A stretch of 64,000 bases of DNA from Chitinophagales bacterium (GTDB taxonomy: Bacteria; Bacteroidota; Bacteroidia; Chitinophagales; JADIYW01), in assembly GCA_020636545.1 (NCBI GenBank), contig JACJXS010000010.1:156001-220000 (forward strand). The letters are read 5' to 3'. Every line of letters begins with the position of its first letter. Within the stretch, counting starts at the first letter, position 1. The translations under genes and the position numbers were made by a program. Under the pieces are notes generated by a model. It was given only the letters and a program-made list of their open reading frames with translations, made no database searches and had not been told where the DNA came from. Of this stretch, positions 1 to 8,405 are shown in pieces.

Positions 1-1
1 A

Positions 2-109
2 AATCTTACTTTAAGAACACATTTAAAAAGGCTGAACCAGAGGACGATTTGTTTTTCGAGGAGTCTTTTGGTATTGTTGTCGGTATTGAGCATTTATTTT
101 TGGATATGA
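2..109 (+). mobile_element. C-terminal end of an IS1-family transposase (cut by window edge)
   Basis: Reading from base 2, 35 codons and a TGA give a tail that contains RTHLKRLNQRTICFSRS and ends YFWI. This matches the C-terminal block of IS1-type DDE transposases (arginine-rich stretch, then T-x-C-x-S-x-S and a hydrophobic end). The rest of the gene is outside the window, so I cannot tell whether the element is intact. An overlapping open frame from base 1 to 156 gives no recognisable protein. Assignment is from motif memory. Confidence 0.65.
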
Positions 110-549
110 AGAAGTTCCCCCACTTTCCCCTGCTTTCGCAAGTTCAATGTCATTAAGTTAAGGGAAATAAACAGTTGCTAATAAGATTGGTGTAAAAATA
201 ATTGTGTAAATAATTCCATTTGTATAAAAAAACAGATGGCAATAATATCCCCGCTCTTTCAAGTTTAGCAAAGCGTAACTTGTGAAAATAAATAAAGCAA
301 GTTTGCAACTTGCTAAAACCAAAACAGTATATCACTTTTTCTAATAAATTTGTACTTTAATTGATGCATATACTGAAAAAAAGGACAGCGAAAACTATCC
401 TTTTTTTGACGACTTGTTTTTTTTGATTGATGAAAGAACGACAATCTGAATAACAGATAGTTACAAAAACAGAAAACTCAATATTCATCTTTATCGGACA
501 TTAATGTTTCTATTTATCTTATTTTTCATACTTTTGTATCAAAAATAAG
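110..549. other. Gene-free stretch after the IS1-type fragment
   Basis: No convincing gene lies here. The first 50 bases probably include the insertion-sequence end, but I cannot fix its terminal inverted repeat without the other end. At 296-314 there is a perfect palindrome (AGCAAGTT, TGC, AACTTGCT), and a related CAAGTT/AACTTG pair sits just before it at about 270-292. The rest is A+T-rich and leads to a promoter box at 529-536. Confidence 0.5.
529..536 (+). promoter_or_regulatory. Bacteroidota -7 promoter box (TACTTTTG)
   Basis: TACTTTTG fits the TAnnTTTG consensus and lies 13 bases before the ATG at 550. If transcription starts about six bases past the box, the leader is only some eight bases long. 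No clear -33 TTTG is visible. Confidence 0.55.
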
Positions 550-1113
550 ATGAAAAAAATTAGTTTAATCTTTTTGACATTGCTTACCGTTTTAGTTGAG
601 GCACAAGAGTGTCCAGAATTTAATAACAGCATCGCATTATTAAAATCAGATAATATGATGGCTGACTTAGAAGAAGCAAATGCTACTCTAACACAAAAAA
701 GACAAGGTCTTTATGGAGGTTGGAACAACTTAATCAAATTATCGGGTAAGACATCTGGAATTATTCTAAAATCATCTGAAACTATTTTCGTATTCAAACC
801 ACTAAATGATAATATTAAACCTAATCAACAAATTAAATTATTTCAATTTGAAGAGGAAAAAAAATCTAGAGCTTTAGAAACTGGAGGCACGAATATATTT
901 GGTGGTTCAAAAGACAAAAAATCTCAGGATACTAGTATTCCTTTAAAATTTGAAAAGACAGAAAATGGATGTTATAAAATTACTATTGGTAAAGAATTAA
1001 CAACAGGGGAATACGCATTTAGTTTAGGAGAAAATGCGTCAGTTCAAGGGCAGTCATCTGGGTATGGACAAACATCTCGCGGACAATTATGGTATGGTTT
1101 TACTATAAAATAA
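550..1113 (+). CDS. Secreted or periplasmic protein of unknown function
   Basis: This 187-residue protein starts with a short basic region and a hydrophobic segment ending near VEAQ-E at about residue 19, a plausible Sec signal peptide. The mature part is polar and predicted beta-rich, with the segments LIKLSGKTSG and KITIGKELTTGEYAF and a C-terminal LWYGFTIK. I recognise no family or catalytic motif. It has its own promoter box just upstream and stands alone between the insertion-sequence remnant and purK. The only cysteines of the mature part are at about residues 21 and 142, so a disulfide is possible. Confidence 0.7.
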   Translation: MKKISLIFLTLLTVLVEAQECPEFNNSIALLKSDNMMADLEEANATLTQKRQGLYGGWNNLIKLSGKTSGIILKSSETIFVFKPLNDNIKPNQQIKLFQFEEEKKSRALETGGTNIFGGSKDKKSQDTSIPLKFEKTENGCYKITIGKELTTGEYAFSLGENASVQGQSSGYGQTSRGQLWYGFTIK

Positions 1114-1366
1114 TTTAATTCAAGATATCAAGCAAAAAAAGCAGAACGCATAGATATATACTTTAGCTTCTTGTTTATTCCTTTACTTTCATAAGATACA
1201 TTTCGTTAATCTTGCAAAAGTGGCAAATATCAGCGTTTTTGTATATGCAAAAAAGTCTTGATTCTTGATTCTATAAATCTTACTCCACAAAAAGCATAAA
1301 CAAGCACATTAAATAAGTATAAACCTTATAATGAACAATAAAATTGTCTTAATTTCACAATTGATT

Positions 1367-2527
1367 ATGAAATTAGAAAAAACACCAACTATTGGGGTTA
1401 TTGGCGGAGGACAACTTGGAAAAATGTTGATTCAAAAAGCAATGCAATGGTCTGTCCCAATTATTATTTTAGACAAAGGTAAAGATTGTGTTGCCTCTAA
1501 TTATGCCCAGCAACATATTGTAAAAGATATTAAAAATGCAGATGCTATTCAAGAATTATCTGATCAAGTAGATGTGGTAACCATCGAAATTGAACATACA
1601 AATGCTGACAAACTAATTGAATTGCACAATCAAGGAAAAACTATTATTCCTAATCCTTATGTATTAAAAACTATTCAAGATAAAGGAACTCAAAAGGTAT
1701 TTTATCAAGAAAACAATATTCCAACGGCTCCGTTTTTTCTAGCAGAAAACAAAAGTGAATTGCTAGAGAAATTAAACTCTTTTGACCTTGAAAAAGTTGT
1801 CGTTAAATCCAGAACAGGAGGTTACGATGGCAAAGGCGTTTATATTAATAGTAAGAAAAATATTCTAGACAATATCGATATTATTCCTTTTGATGGTTCA
1901 ATGATGATAGAAGCTCATGTTCCTTTCAAAAAAGAATTAGCCGTTCTTGCTGCACAAGACATTCACGGAAATATTGTTAGTTACCCTACTATAGAAATGG
2001 AGTTTGACCCGAAAAGCAATCTAGTAAATTTCTTATTTTCTCCTGCAAACATTCCTATTCATATCGAAGAAAAAGCAGCATTAATAGCCAAACAATGTTT
2101 ATCCTCTTTTAATAGTGTTGGTTTATTTGCGATAGAGTTATTTCTTACGGAAGACGACCAATTGTTAGTGAACGAAATAGCTCCTCGTCCACATAATTCA
2201 GCACATCATACTATTGAAGGATTTTACACTTCTCAATATGAGCAATTGCTTCGTGTTTTACTAGGATTTCCATTAGGCAATACACAATATAAAATGCCAA
2301 GTGCAATGTTGAATATTGTAGCTTCTGAAACTCAAAGTGGTCATTATGTACTGAAATATTTCAAAGAATTATCTGCAATAAAAGGTGTTTATGTTCATCT
2401 ATATGGTAAAGAATTTGCCAAACCTAATCGAAAATTAGGTCATATAACTATTTGTCTGCCATCAATAGAAGAAGTAATGAAAACAGCCTATCAAATTAAA
2501 AACTTATTAGAAATAGAAATTATATAA
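1367..2527 (+). CDS. purK: 5-(carboxyamino)imidazole ribonucleotide synthase
   Basis: PurK is an ATP-grasp enzyme that converts AIR, bicarbonate and ATP to N5-CAIR in purine synthesis; the PurE mutase must be encoded elsewhere. The N-terminal nucleotide-binding motif GVIGGGQLGKM, the central KSRTGGYDGKG loop and the C-terminal NEIAPRPHNSAHHT block are all present. I start at the internal ATG at 1367 (MKLEKTPTIGV) because it puts the GGGQLG motif at the family's usual distance; an ATG at 1331 would add 12 residues. It ends nine bases before the epimerase gene, so the two are probably co-transcribed. Confidence 0.9.
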   Translation: MKLEKTPTIGVIGGGQLGKMLIQKAMQWSVPIIILDKGKDCVASNYAQQHIVKDIKNADAIQELSDQVDVVTIEIEHTNADKLIELHNQGKTIIPNPYVLKTIQDKGTQKVFYQENNIPTAPFFLAENKSELLEKLNSFDLEKVVVKSRTGGYDGKGVYINSKKNILDNIDIIPFDGSMMIEAHVPFKKELAVLAAQDIHGNIVSYPTIEMEFDPKSNLVNFLFSPANIPIHIEEKAALIAKQCLSSFNSVGLFAIELFLTEDDQLLVNEIAPRPHNSAHHTIEGFYTSQYEQLLRVLLGFPLGNTQYKMPSAMLNIVASETQSGHYVLKYFKELSAIKGVYVHLYGKEFAKPNRKLGHITICLPSIEEVMKTAYQIKNLLEIEII

Positions 2528-2536
2528 ATAGATATT

Positions 2537-3520
2537 TTGGTTTTAGTAACAGGTGCATCAGGTTTTTTAGGTGGTGAATTAGTCAAGAAATTAGTTGCCA
2601 ATGGAGAATCTGTTCGAATTATCAGGAGAAATAATTCAGATTTAGCACATTTAAAATCTATAATTGATAAAATTGAAGTTAAAGAAGCTGATATTCTAGA
2701 TGTATCTGCATTAGAAGATGCCTTTGAAAATATAGACCAAGTTTATCACACTGCTGCTATTATTTCATTCAACAAACAAAATATAGCTCAAATGTACAAA
2801 ACGAACATTGAAGGCACAGCAAATGTGGTCAATGTGGCATTGAGTTCAAATTTAAAGAAACTAATTCATATCAGTTCTATTGCTGCTATTGGTGGCAAGC
2901 CAAACGAGTTGATTACAGAAGAAACAAAATGGGAAGACAATGAGTGGACTTCAAATTATGGAATCACAAAACAAATGGCAGAAAGACAAATATTTCGTGG
3001 TATTGAAGAGGGCTTAGAAGCAACAATAATTAACCCAGGAATAATTGTTGGGATTGGACACGATGAAAACAAATCAACGTTGAATTTATTAAATCGAATT
3101 TCTCACCAGAAAATGCCTTTTTATACAAACGGAACAAATGGATTTGTAGATATTGATGATGTCGTAAATATTAGTATCCAATTAATGCAAGGCAATTATA
3201 ATAAAGAAAAATTTATTGCGATTAGTGAAAATTGGAGCTTTAAGCAATATTTTGAATCTATAGCAAGAGCTTTGGGCGTACCTGCACCTAAAAGAGCATT
3301 AAATACTTGGACTTCTAGTATATTTTACAATGGAGATGCCCTTTTAAGTTTTTTAAATCCAAATAGAAAACGTTCCTTTACAAAAGAAAATGCAAAAATT
3401 GCTATGGAGCAATTTTCTTATTCCAATCAAAAAGTAAAAAATGCATTGAATTATAATTTCACTCCAATGCAAGAAACTATTCATAAAATAGTCAAAAAAT
3501 ATCAAGATGGAAACAAGTAA
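2537..3520 (+). CDS. NAD-dependent epimerase/dehydratase (extended SDR)
   Basis: The protein begins VLVTGASGFLGG, the Rossmann dinucleotide motif of extended short-chain dehydrogenases, and has the active-site YGITK (Tyr-x3-Lys) near residue 140 with a conserved serine in HISS before it. Extended SDRs of this type act on nucleotide sugars or on dihydroflavonol-like and sterol-like substrates; the substrate cannot be told from sequence. The start is a TTG at 2537, the only start-like codon between the in-frame purK stop and the glycine motif. Its 3' end overlaps the heme A synthase gene by 14 bases, implying translational coupling. Confidence 0.82.
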   Translation: MVLVTGASGFLGGELVKKLVANGESVRIIRRNNSDLAHLKSIIDKIEVKEADILDVSALEDAFENIDQVYHTAAIISFNKQNIAQMYKTNIEGTANVVNVALSSNLKKLIHISSIAAIGGKPNELITEETKWEDNEWTSNYGITKQMAERQIFRGIEEGLEATIINPGIIVGIGHDENKSTLNLLNRISHQKMPFYTNGTNGFVDIDDVVNISIQLMQGNYNKEKFIAISENWSFKQYFESIARALGVPAPKRALNTWTSSIFYNGDALLSFLNPNRKRSFTKENAKIAMEQFSYSNQKVKNALNYNFTPMQETIHKIVKKYQDGNK

Positions 3521-4547
3521 AAGAGAAAAAATTATAGGTATTTGGTTGATGATTGGCGTATTTATGTTGATGGTACAAATTTTCCTCGGAGGCGTTACAC
3601 GACTCACTGGCTCTGGTTTATCTATCACAGAATGGGACGCAATAATGGGTTTTATTCCGCCATTAAATCAAGCAGAATGGGTAGAGGTTTTTGAAAAATA
3701 TAAGCAATTTGACCAATTTAGATTAGTCAATTCAACATTCACTTTAGCCGATTTTAAAAGTATATTTTTATGGGAATTTGTGCATCGATTATGGGCAAGA
3801 TTCATGGCATTGTGTGCCTTTTTACCAATGATTTATTTTATTTTTAAAGGAATTTTAAAACAGAAAGACATTTTAAAACTATTATTAATCATTGCTTTAG
3901 GTGGATTAGCTGGATTTTTAGGTTGGATAATGGTTGCAAGCGGATTAGAAAAAAATAAAGTATTAGTAAATCCTGCAAAATTGATGTTGCATTTATTAGT
4001 TGCTGCTTTTATAGTGAGTTTGACATTTAGATTTGCTTTAGGCTATTTATATCCAAGAAATCAAACAACTCTAAATTCTACGAGAAATATTATTTCTGGA
4101 TTTTTGATTTTAATTTTTATACAAATATGCTTAGGTGCGTTGGTTGCAGGTTCAAAAGCAGCTTTTAGTTGTACTACTTTTCCCTTAATGCATGGTGCAT
4201 TTATTCCAGATAACCTTGGTTTTCCACAGCCTTATGAAAACTTTATACACGAAAATAATTTCACACTACAATTCATTCACAGAATGACTGCTTACTTTAT
4301 AGCAATCGTAAGTATTGTGTTATTTTTTAAATTTTCAAAACTATCATTTATTAATGCATTTCACAGAAGTAGGAAAATATTAATCATAGCAGTATTTATT
4401 CAAATTGGATTAGGTGCAGCAACTTTATTATTTACAAAATCTTCAATTCCAGTATTTTGGGCAGAATTGCATCAATTAGGTGCATTTGCAATTCTATTTT
4501 CAGTTATTGCCTTACATTATTTTTCACAACCATTAAATAAATTATAA
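3507..4547 (+). CDS. ctaA: Heme A synthase (COX15/CtaA family)
   Basis: This 346-residue integral membrane protein oxidises the C8 methyl of heme O to the formyl group of heme A for cytochrome oxidase. It carries the family signatures GGVTRLTGSGLSITEW near residue 28, WEFVHRLWAR near 90 and a second-half FIHRMTAY near 250, each supplying a heme-ligating histidine, plus about eight membrane segments in two repeats. The size and the long loop after the first helix match the COX15-type (alpha-proteobacterial/mitochondrial-like) branch. It overlaps the upstream epimerase and is followed after one base by the TrpF-like gene. Confidence 0.88.
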   Translation: METSKREKIIGIWLMIGVFMLMVQIFLGGVTRLTGSGLSITEWDAIMGFIPPLNQAEWVEVFEKYKQFDQFRLVNSTFTLADFKSIFLWEFVHRLWARFMALCAFLPMIYFIFKGILKQKDILKLLLIIALGGLAGFLGWIMVASGLEKNKVLVNPAKLMLHLLVAAFIVSLTFRFALGYLYPRNQTTLNSTRNIISGFLILIFIQICLGALVAGSKAAFSCTTFPLMHGAFIPDNLGFPQPYENFIHENNFTLQFIHRMTAYFIAIVSIVLFFKFSKLSFINAFHRSRKILIIAVFIQIGLGAATLLFTKSSIPVFWAELHQLGAFAILFSVIALHYFSQPLNKL

Positions 4548-4548
4548 A

Positions 4549-5139
4549 TTGGAAATAAAAATAAATCACACTAATAGCTTGAGTGCTGCAAGGTATTTTA
4601 GTTCTTTTGGGATTCAGAATTTTGGATTTACATTAGATTCAATGAATCCAAACCATATAAGTTTACTTGATGCAAAACAGATTGTAAGTTGGCTCTATCA
4701 GCCAAATATTATTTTAGAAGTAGGTATTTTTCAAAATATAGAAGAGATAGAAATATTACAAAAAGAATTTCACTTCTCATCTGTGGAGTTAAATATCCAT
4801 CACCCTGATTTTAAAAGAATAATTGAACAATACAATCAATCTTGGATAAAATTAAATATTGATGAACTACAACAAATAGATTTTAATGAGCCTATATTTC
4901 AAGACAGTGCTTTTATTATCAATATTTTCGAACTAAAAATTGACTTTAAAATGCTAATTGAGTTTTCACAAAAACATTTGATTTTGATAGACCTCAATGA
5001 CTCCTCAAAAATTGAAGACTTTATTAAAAAGACTGGCATTATGAATTATACTATTCCATGTGTAAGAGAAAAGTCTGTTGGAAAACTTGATTTAGAGCCT
5101 TATGAGCATTTTTTACCTTATTTAGAAGATGCTTACTAA
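4549..5139 (+). CDS. TrpF-like beta/alpha barrel protein lacking the usual catalytic residues
   Basis: The N-terminus (KINHTNSLSAARYFSSFG) lines up with the KICGLTN...DA..A...GAD opening of phosphoribosylanthranilate isomerase, followed by a helix-strand alternation expected of a TIM barrel. The catalytic cysteine of KICG is replaced by asparagine, and the phosphate-binding glycine-rich end is not seen. At 196 residues it is a little short. It is therefore more likely a divergent paralogue than a tryptophan-pathway enzyme, and no other trp gene is nearby. The start is a TTG one base after the heme A synthase stop. Confidence 0.55.
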   Translation: MEIKINHTNSLSAARYFSSFGIQNFGFTLDSMNPNHISLLDAKQIVSWLYQPNIILEVGIFQNIEEIEILQKEFHFSSVELNIHHPDFKRIIEQYNQSWIKLNIDELQQIDFNEPIFQDSAFIINIFELKIDFKMLIEFSQKHLILIDLNDSSKIEDFIKKTGIMNYTIPCVREKSVGKLDLEPYEHFLPYLEDAY

Positions 5140-5152
5140 GAACAAAATAAAA

Positions 5153-5178
5153 AAGGCGGAATATAAAAATTCCGCCTT
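5153..5178. terminator. Bidirectional hairpin terminator
   Basis: AAGGCGGAAT and ATTCCGCCTT form a perfect 10-bp stem with a six-base loop, with A-rich sequence on the left. It lies between the convergent TrpF-like and lipoprotein genes and can serve both. The same hairpin recurs at 5871-5894. Confidence 0.85.
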
Positions 5179-5201
5179 CAATTGTAATATAAATAGTTAA
5201 T

Positions 5202-5795
5202 TTATTTTACTACTTCGGTTTGAACATAAATATTAATATTCCCTGTACAACTTTCTGATGGAAATTTCCCATCAACATACACATAAACTAGGTTATCACT
5301 ATCCAACCAAGTTAAATAATAAGTTAATTCTTCATCATCTTCATTAACTATTACAATAGCATCTTTATTTGCATCTTTCCATCTCCAGGTTCCTTCTTTC
5401 ACTTCATTTCCACCATCTGAAGAAAAACTCTTCATTATGTCTCCATTGTTATAAAAAGAAATATAAGGTCCTTCATCTTCATCAAGTTCTTCAGTCTTTA
5501 CATTGTCCTCAACTTTCTGACCAGAACAAACGATATTAAAAGATACAATCTTTGCACCATCTTTAATTTTCCACCACTTTCCTCCTTTTTCAATTCTGAG
5601 CGAAGCACCTTCATCGATGCCAGTTAATGTAATATGTCGTTGAGCTAAAGGAACAATGGTTCCCTTAGGAACAAGAGAACTAATTTTAGAACCACCTCCT
5701 CCACCACCATCGTCAATTTTGTTATCGTCTTTTTTACAGCTAAAAGTAATACATGCAATCGCTGTAATGATTGCAAACAATTTGAATGTTTTCAT
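5202..5795 (-). CDS. Lipoprotein of unknown function
   Basis: The 197-residue product has a type II signal peptide: basic MKTFK, a hydrophobic core and the lipobox TFSC at residues 17-20, followed by lysines and aspartates and a run of six glycines as linker. The mature domain contains WKIKDGAKIVSFN and WRWKDANKDAIVI, and its layout resembles the small lipocalin-like lipoproteins (beta-barrel, two WxW motifs) common in Bacteroidota, but I do not assign a family. It is a single-gene unit between two copies of the same terminator hairpin. Confidence 0.7.
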   Translation of the reverse strand: MKTFKLFAIITAIACITFSCKKDDNKIDDGGGGGGSKISSLVPKGTIVPLAQRHITLTGIDEGASLRIEKGGKWWKIKDGAKIVSFNIVCSGQKVEDNVKTEELDEDEGPYISFYNNGDIMKSFSSDGGNEVKEGTWRWKDANKDAIVIVNEDDEELTYYLTWLDSDNLVYVYVDGKFPSESCTGNINIYVQTEVVK

Positions 5796-5870
5796 AATTA
5801 AAATATTTAGTTACACTAATCTAATATAAAATATATACCTAGCTTTCTTTTTAATATCTTTTAACAAAAA

Positions 5871-5894
5871 AGGCGGAATATAAAAATTCCGCCT
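5871..5894 (-). terminator. Hairpin terminator downstream of gltA (repeat of the one at 5153-5178)
   Basis: AGGCGGAAT and ATTCCGCCT pair over nine bases around a six-base loop. The core, loop and preceding A-run are identical to the upstream copy. It follows the citrate synthase stop codon on the minus strand. Confidence 0.8.
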
Positions 5895-5917
5895 CACTTA
5901 TCCATTATTAAACACTA

Positions 5918-7177
5918 TTATCTTGCATCAATATTAGTATAACTTCTTAAAGTTGCACCTGTATAGATTTGTCTTGGTCGTCCTATCGGTTCCTTGTTTT
6001 CTTTCATTTCTTTCCATTGAGCAACCCATCCTGGAATTCTTCCTAAAGCAAATAAGCATGTAAATACATCAGTTGGGAATCCTAATGCTTGATAAATGAT
6101 GCCAGAATAAAAATCTACGTTTGGATATAAATTACGTTTGATAAAATATTCATCTGTCAATGCAGCATGCTCTAATTCTTTAGCAATAGTCAATTTTCTA
6201 TCTTGAATATTTAACTCTGTCAATACATTATCTGCAGCAACTTTAATAATTTTAGCTCTTGGGTCAAAGTTTTTATACACTCTATGTCCAAAGCCCATTA
6301 ATCTAAATCCAGACTCCTTATCCTTTGCCATATCAACAAATTTCTCAGTATCTCCACCATCTTTTTCGATTGCTTCTAATTGTTCCAAAACAGCTTGATT
6401 AGCTCCACCGTGTAATGGACCCCAAAGAGCAGCTAATCCACCACAAATTGAAGCATATATATTTGCATTAGATGAGCCTACCATTCTTACTGTAGATGTA
6501 GAACAGTTTTGTTCGTGATCAGCATGTAAGATTAATAATTTATCCATAGCCTCAACAACCACTGGCGATGGAACTTTCCCGAATGTCATATTTAAAAAAT
6601 TCTCAACATAAGAAAGCTTACTATCACTTGGAACAAAATCTAAGCCTTGAGAGTTTCTAATTACCATAGCAACTACAACAGGGAATTTTGCTAAAATATT
6701 TATAATTGTTTGAGGTGTAGCTTTTGCTGCATCCGCTCCAAACTCACCAGATAAAGCAATTGTTGCTGCCGCCAATGTTGCCATTGGATGAGCTGATTTT
6801 GGCATTGCCTTAATAATTGCACCTATTTCAGTAGGTACAGCTGAATTATCTTTTAATTGTTGTTCAAATTCTGCTAGTTGGGCAACATTTGGCAAATCTC
6901 CATTTAATAATGCATATATTACCTCAACAAAATTAGAGTTTTCAGCTAAATCAGCAATATCATAGCCTCTATATCTTAAAACTCCCTTTTCTCCATCTAA
7001 GAAAGTAATTTTACTTGTAGTCGCTCCAGTATTTTTATACCCAGAGTCTAAGGTTACAAAACCTGTATCTTGTCTCAAGTTTATAATATCAATAGCAGGT
7101 TCATTTTCACTTCCAACAATAATTGGACATACTGTAGTTTTCCCGCCTAAGGTAATGGTTAAATTTTCTTCTGACAT
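5918..7177 (-). CDS. gltA: Citrate synthase (type II)
   Basis: Condenses acetyl-CoA and oxaloacetate to citrate at the entry of the TCA cycle. The 419-residue length is that of hexameric bacterial citrate synthases. The catalytic histidines appear in HADHEQN and GPLHGGAN, the oxaloacetate/CoA region in GFGHRVYKNFDPRAK, and the catalytic aspartate in YPNVDFYSG. The N-terminal beta domain (LTITLGGKT) is also typical of type II enzymes. The gene is monocistronic, with the hairpin at 5871-5894 as terminator. Confidence 0.95.
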   Translation of the reverse strand: MSEENLTITLGGKTTVCPIIVGSENEPAIDIINLRQDTGFVTLDSGYKNTGATTSKITFLDGEKGVLRYRGYDIADLAENSNFVEVIYALLNGDLPNVAQLAEFEQQLKDNSAVPTEIGAIIKAMPKSAHPMATLAAATIALSGEFGADAAKATPQTIINILAKFPVVVAMVIRNSQGLDFVPSDSKLSYVENFLNMTFGKVPSPVVVEAMDKLLILHADHEQNCSTSTVRMVGSSNANIYASICGGLAALWGPLHGGANQAVLEQLEAIEKDGGDTEKFVDMAKDKESGFRLMGFGHRVYKNFDPRAKIIKVAADNVLTELNIQDRKLTIAKELEHAALTDEYFIKRNLYPNVDFYSGIIYQALGFPTDVFTCLFALGRIPGWVAQWKEMKENKEPIGRPRQIYTGATLRSYTNIDAR

Positions 7178-7266
7178 AGCAATTTAATTATATTTGATAA
7201 AATTAAAAAAAATAGTTACACTTATGAAATTAAGATATTGTTACTTGCTTAAAACTATAAGTATGC

Positions 7267-8124
7267 TTACTTTTCTATAACAAAACTTTCGCTTTTTAGT
7301 TGCACTTTTCGCTCTGGTAATCTAGCAGGAACTAAACCATAACGCAAAATAGCTCTTGAAGTTCCTTCTTTAAATAAAAATAGAGAGAACAATTTCAAAA
7401 ATGGTTCAGGATTTTTGGGTGTAATTAAAACTGTATGTGTTACCAAAGGATAACTAAAATCAAAAATATAGGCTTGTCCTAAAGGAAAAACTGAATCATT
7501 TACTTGGTATTTTAACAGCTTAATCTTATTTCTCAATTCTTTATGTTTCAAAGATTTATCATTAGAAAATATACTAAATGGCAAAAAACCAATAACATCA
7601 TTTTTAGAAACATAATCTATCACATCCTCATTTGATTTTAAAGCATAGATATTAGATGTTAATGAAGTATCTAAAGGAATTAATTTAATATAATCTTTAG
7701 TATAATTACTAATTACAAGCGTCTTTTTATTTGATTTTAAATTAAACACGGAATCAGCATTTGATTTATTACTTATTATTGCTATCGCATCATCTGCGAA
7801 ATAATATTGTTTTGAAACCAACTTCCTATGCTGATTTGCATAGGTTAGTTCTGTTGGCGTTAAATCTCTACTCAGAATCATATTAGAAATACTATCTGCA
7901 AAATATAATTGAATCAAGCGTTGAGCATCAAGGTATTCAAATTTTAATTTAGACTTTGGGTGGATATTTTCAAAAATAGGAATAAACTGATTTAAAAATT
8001 TTTCTTGATTGATGTCTGCATATATTGTCAGTGTTCCCTCATACTTTTCGGAATCAATTCCATTGCCACAGGCAATAAAAAAGACAAAACAACATATAAT
8101 GATTAGCCTATTAAATATATTCAT
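7267..8124 (-). CDS. PstS-like substrate-binding lipoprotein
   Basis: Begins MNIFNRL with a hydrophobic core and the lipobox FIAC followed by GNG, so it is probably lipid-anchored. The mature part starts GTLTIYADINQEKFLNQFIP and contains paired regions typical of the phosphate/PstS branch of periplasmic binding proteins (DDAIAIISNK, then a C-terminal SYPLVTHTVLITPKNPEP). I start at 8124 rather than 8145 because the first seven codons of the longer frame precede the signal peptide and overlap the upstream gene. Proteins like this often sit next to ExbB/ExbD/TonB genes in Bacteroidota. The ligand is unknown. Confidence 0.72.
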   Translation of the reverse strand: MNIFNRLIIICCFVFFIACGNGIDSEKYEGTLTIYADINQEKFLNQFIPIFENIHPKSKLKFEYLDAQRLIQLYFADSISNMILSRDLTPTELTYANQHRKLVSKQYYFADDAIAIISNKSNADSVFNLKSNKKTLVISNYTKDYIKLIPLDTSLTSNIYALKSNEDVIDYVSKNDVIGFLPFSIFSNDKSLKHKELRNKIKLLKYQVNDSVFPLGQAYIFDFSYPLVTHTVLITPKNPEPFLKLFSLFLFKEGTSRAILRYGLVPARLPERKVQLKSESFVIEK

Positions 8125-8134
8125 TCTACAATAA

Positions 8135-8344
8135 TTAAATTTCATCAGACATATTTGCCATTTTTATAGCACGATACATCCTAAAAAAACCATATAGGAT
8201 AACTAACAATGCAAGTGCTATTTTTGTTGTAGGCGTTAAAAAATCAAAAGAAAATGGAAAAAACAATAACAAACCTCCTAAAACTACATAGGCTATAGAA
8301 ATTATTAAGCGTAAAAGTATAGCTGGTTGTAAATATTTTTTCAT
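8135..8344 (-). CDS. Small inner-membrane protein, two transmembrane segments
   Basis: Only 69 residues, with two hydrophobic helices (about residues 8-30 and 40-58) separated by the short polar turn LTPTTK, and a cytoplasmic-looking tail ending MANMSDEI. I do not recognise a named family. It lies 10 bases upstream of the PstS-like lipoprotein in the same direction and after the tonB terminator, so it is probably expressed with the lipoprotein, either by its own promoter or by read-through. Confidence 0.65.
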   Translation of the reverse strand: MKKYLQPAILLRLIISIAYVVLGGLLLFFPFSFDFLTPTTKIALALLVILYGFFRMYRAIKMANMSDEI

Positions 8345-8356
8345 CTCTCAAAAATA

Positions 8357-8386
8357 CAAAAAGTCTAGCAAAAGCTAGACTTTTTG
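8357..8386 (-). terminator. Strong hairpin terminator after tonB
   Basis: CAAAAAGTCTAGC and GCTAGACTTTTTG form a perfect 13-bp stem with an AAAA loop, 20 bases past the tonB stop on the minus strand. A-runs and T-runs on the arms make it usable in both directions. Confidence 0.88.
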
Positions 8387-8405
8387 AAAATATAACAGTT
8401 AATAT

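Noticed and set aside
1..156. Frame from base 1 giving a 51-residue acidic peptide
   Set aside because: The overlapping frame from base 2 matches IS1-type transposase; the base-1 frame gives no recognisable protein.
153..335. 60-residue open frame on the minus strand near the IS1 fragment
   Set aside because: No homology recognised, aromatic- and leucine-rich composition typical of a chance frame through A+T-rich DNA and the palindrome.
1331..1366. 12-residue N-terminal extension of PurK
   Set aside because: The ATG at 1367 puts the GGGQLG motif at the normal distance; the extension has no resemblance to the family.
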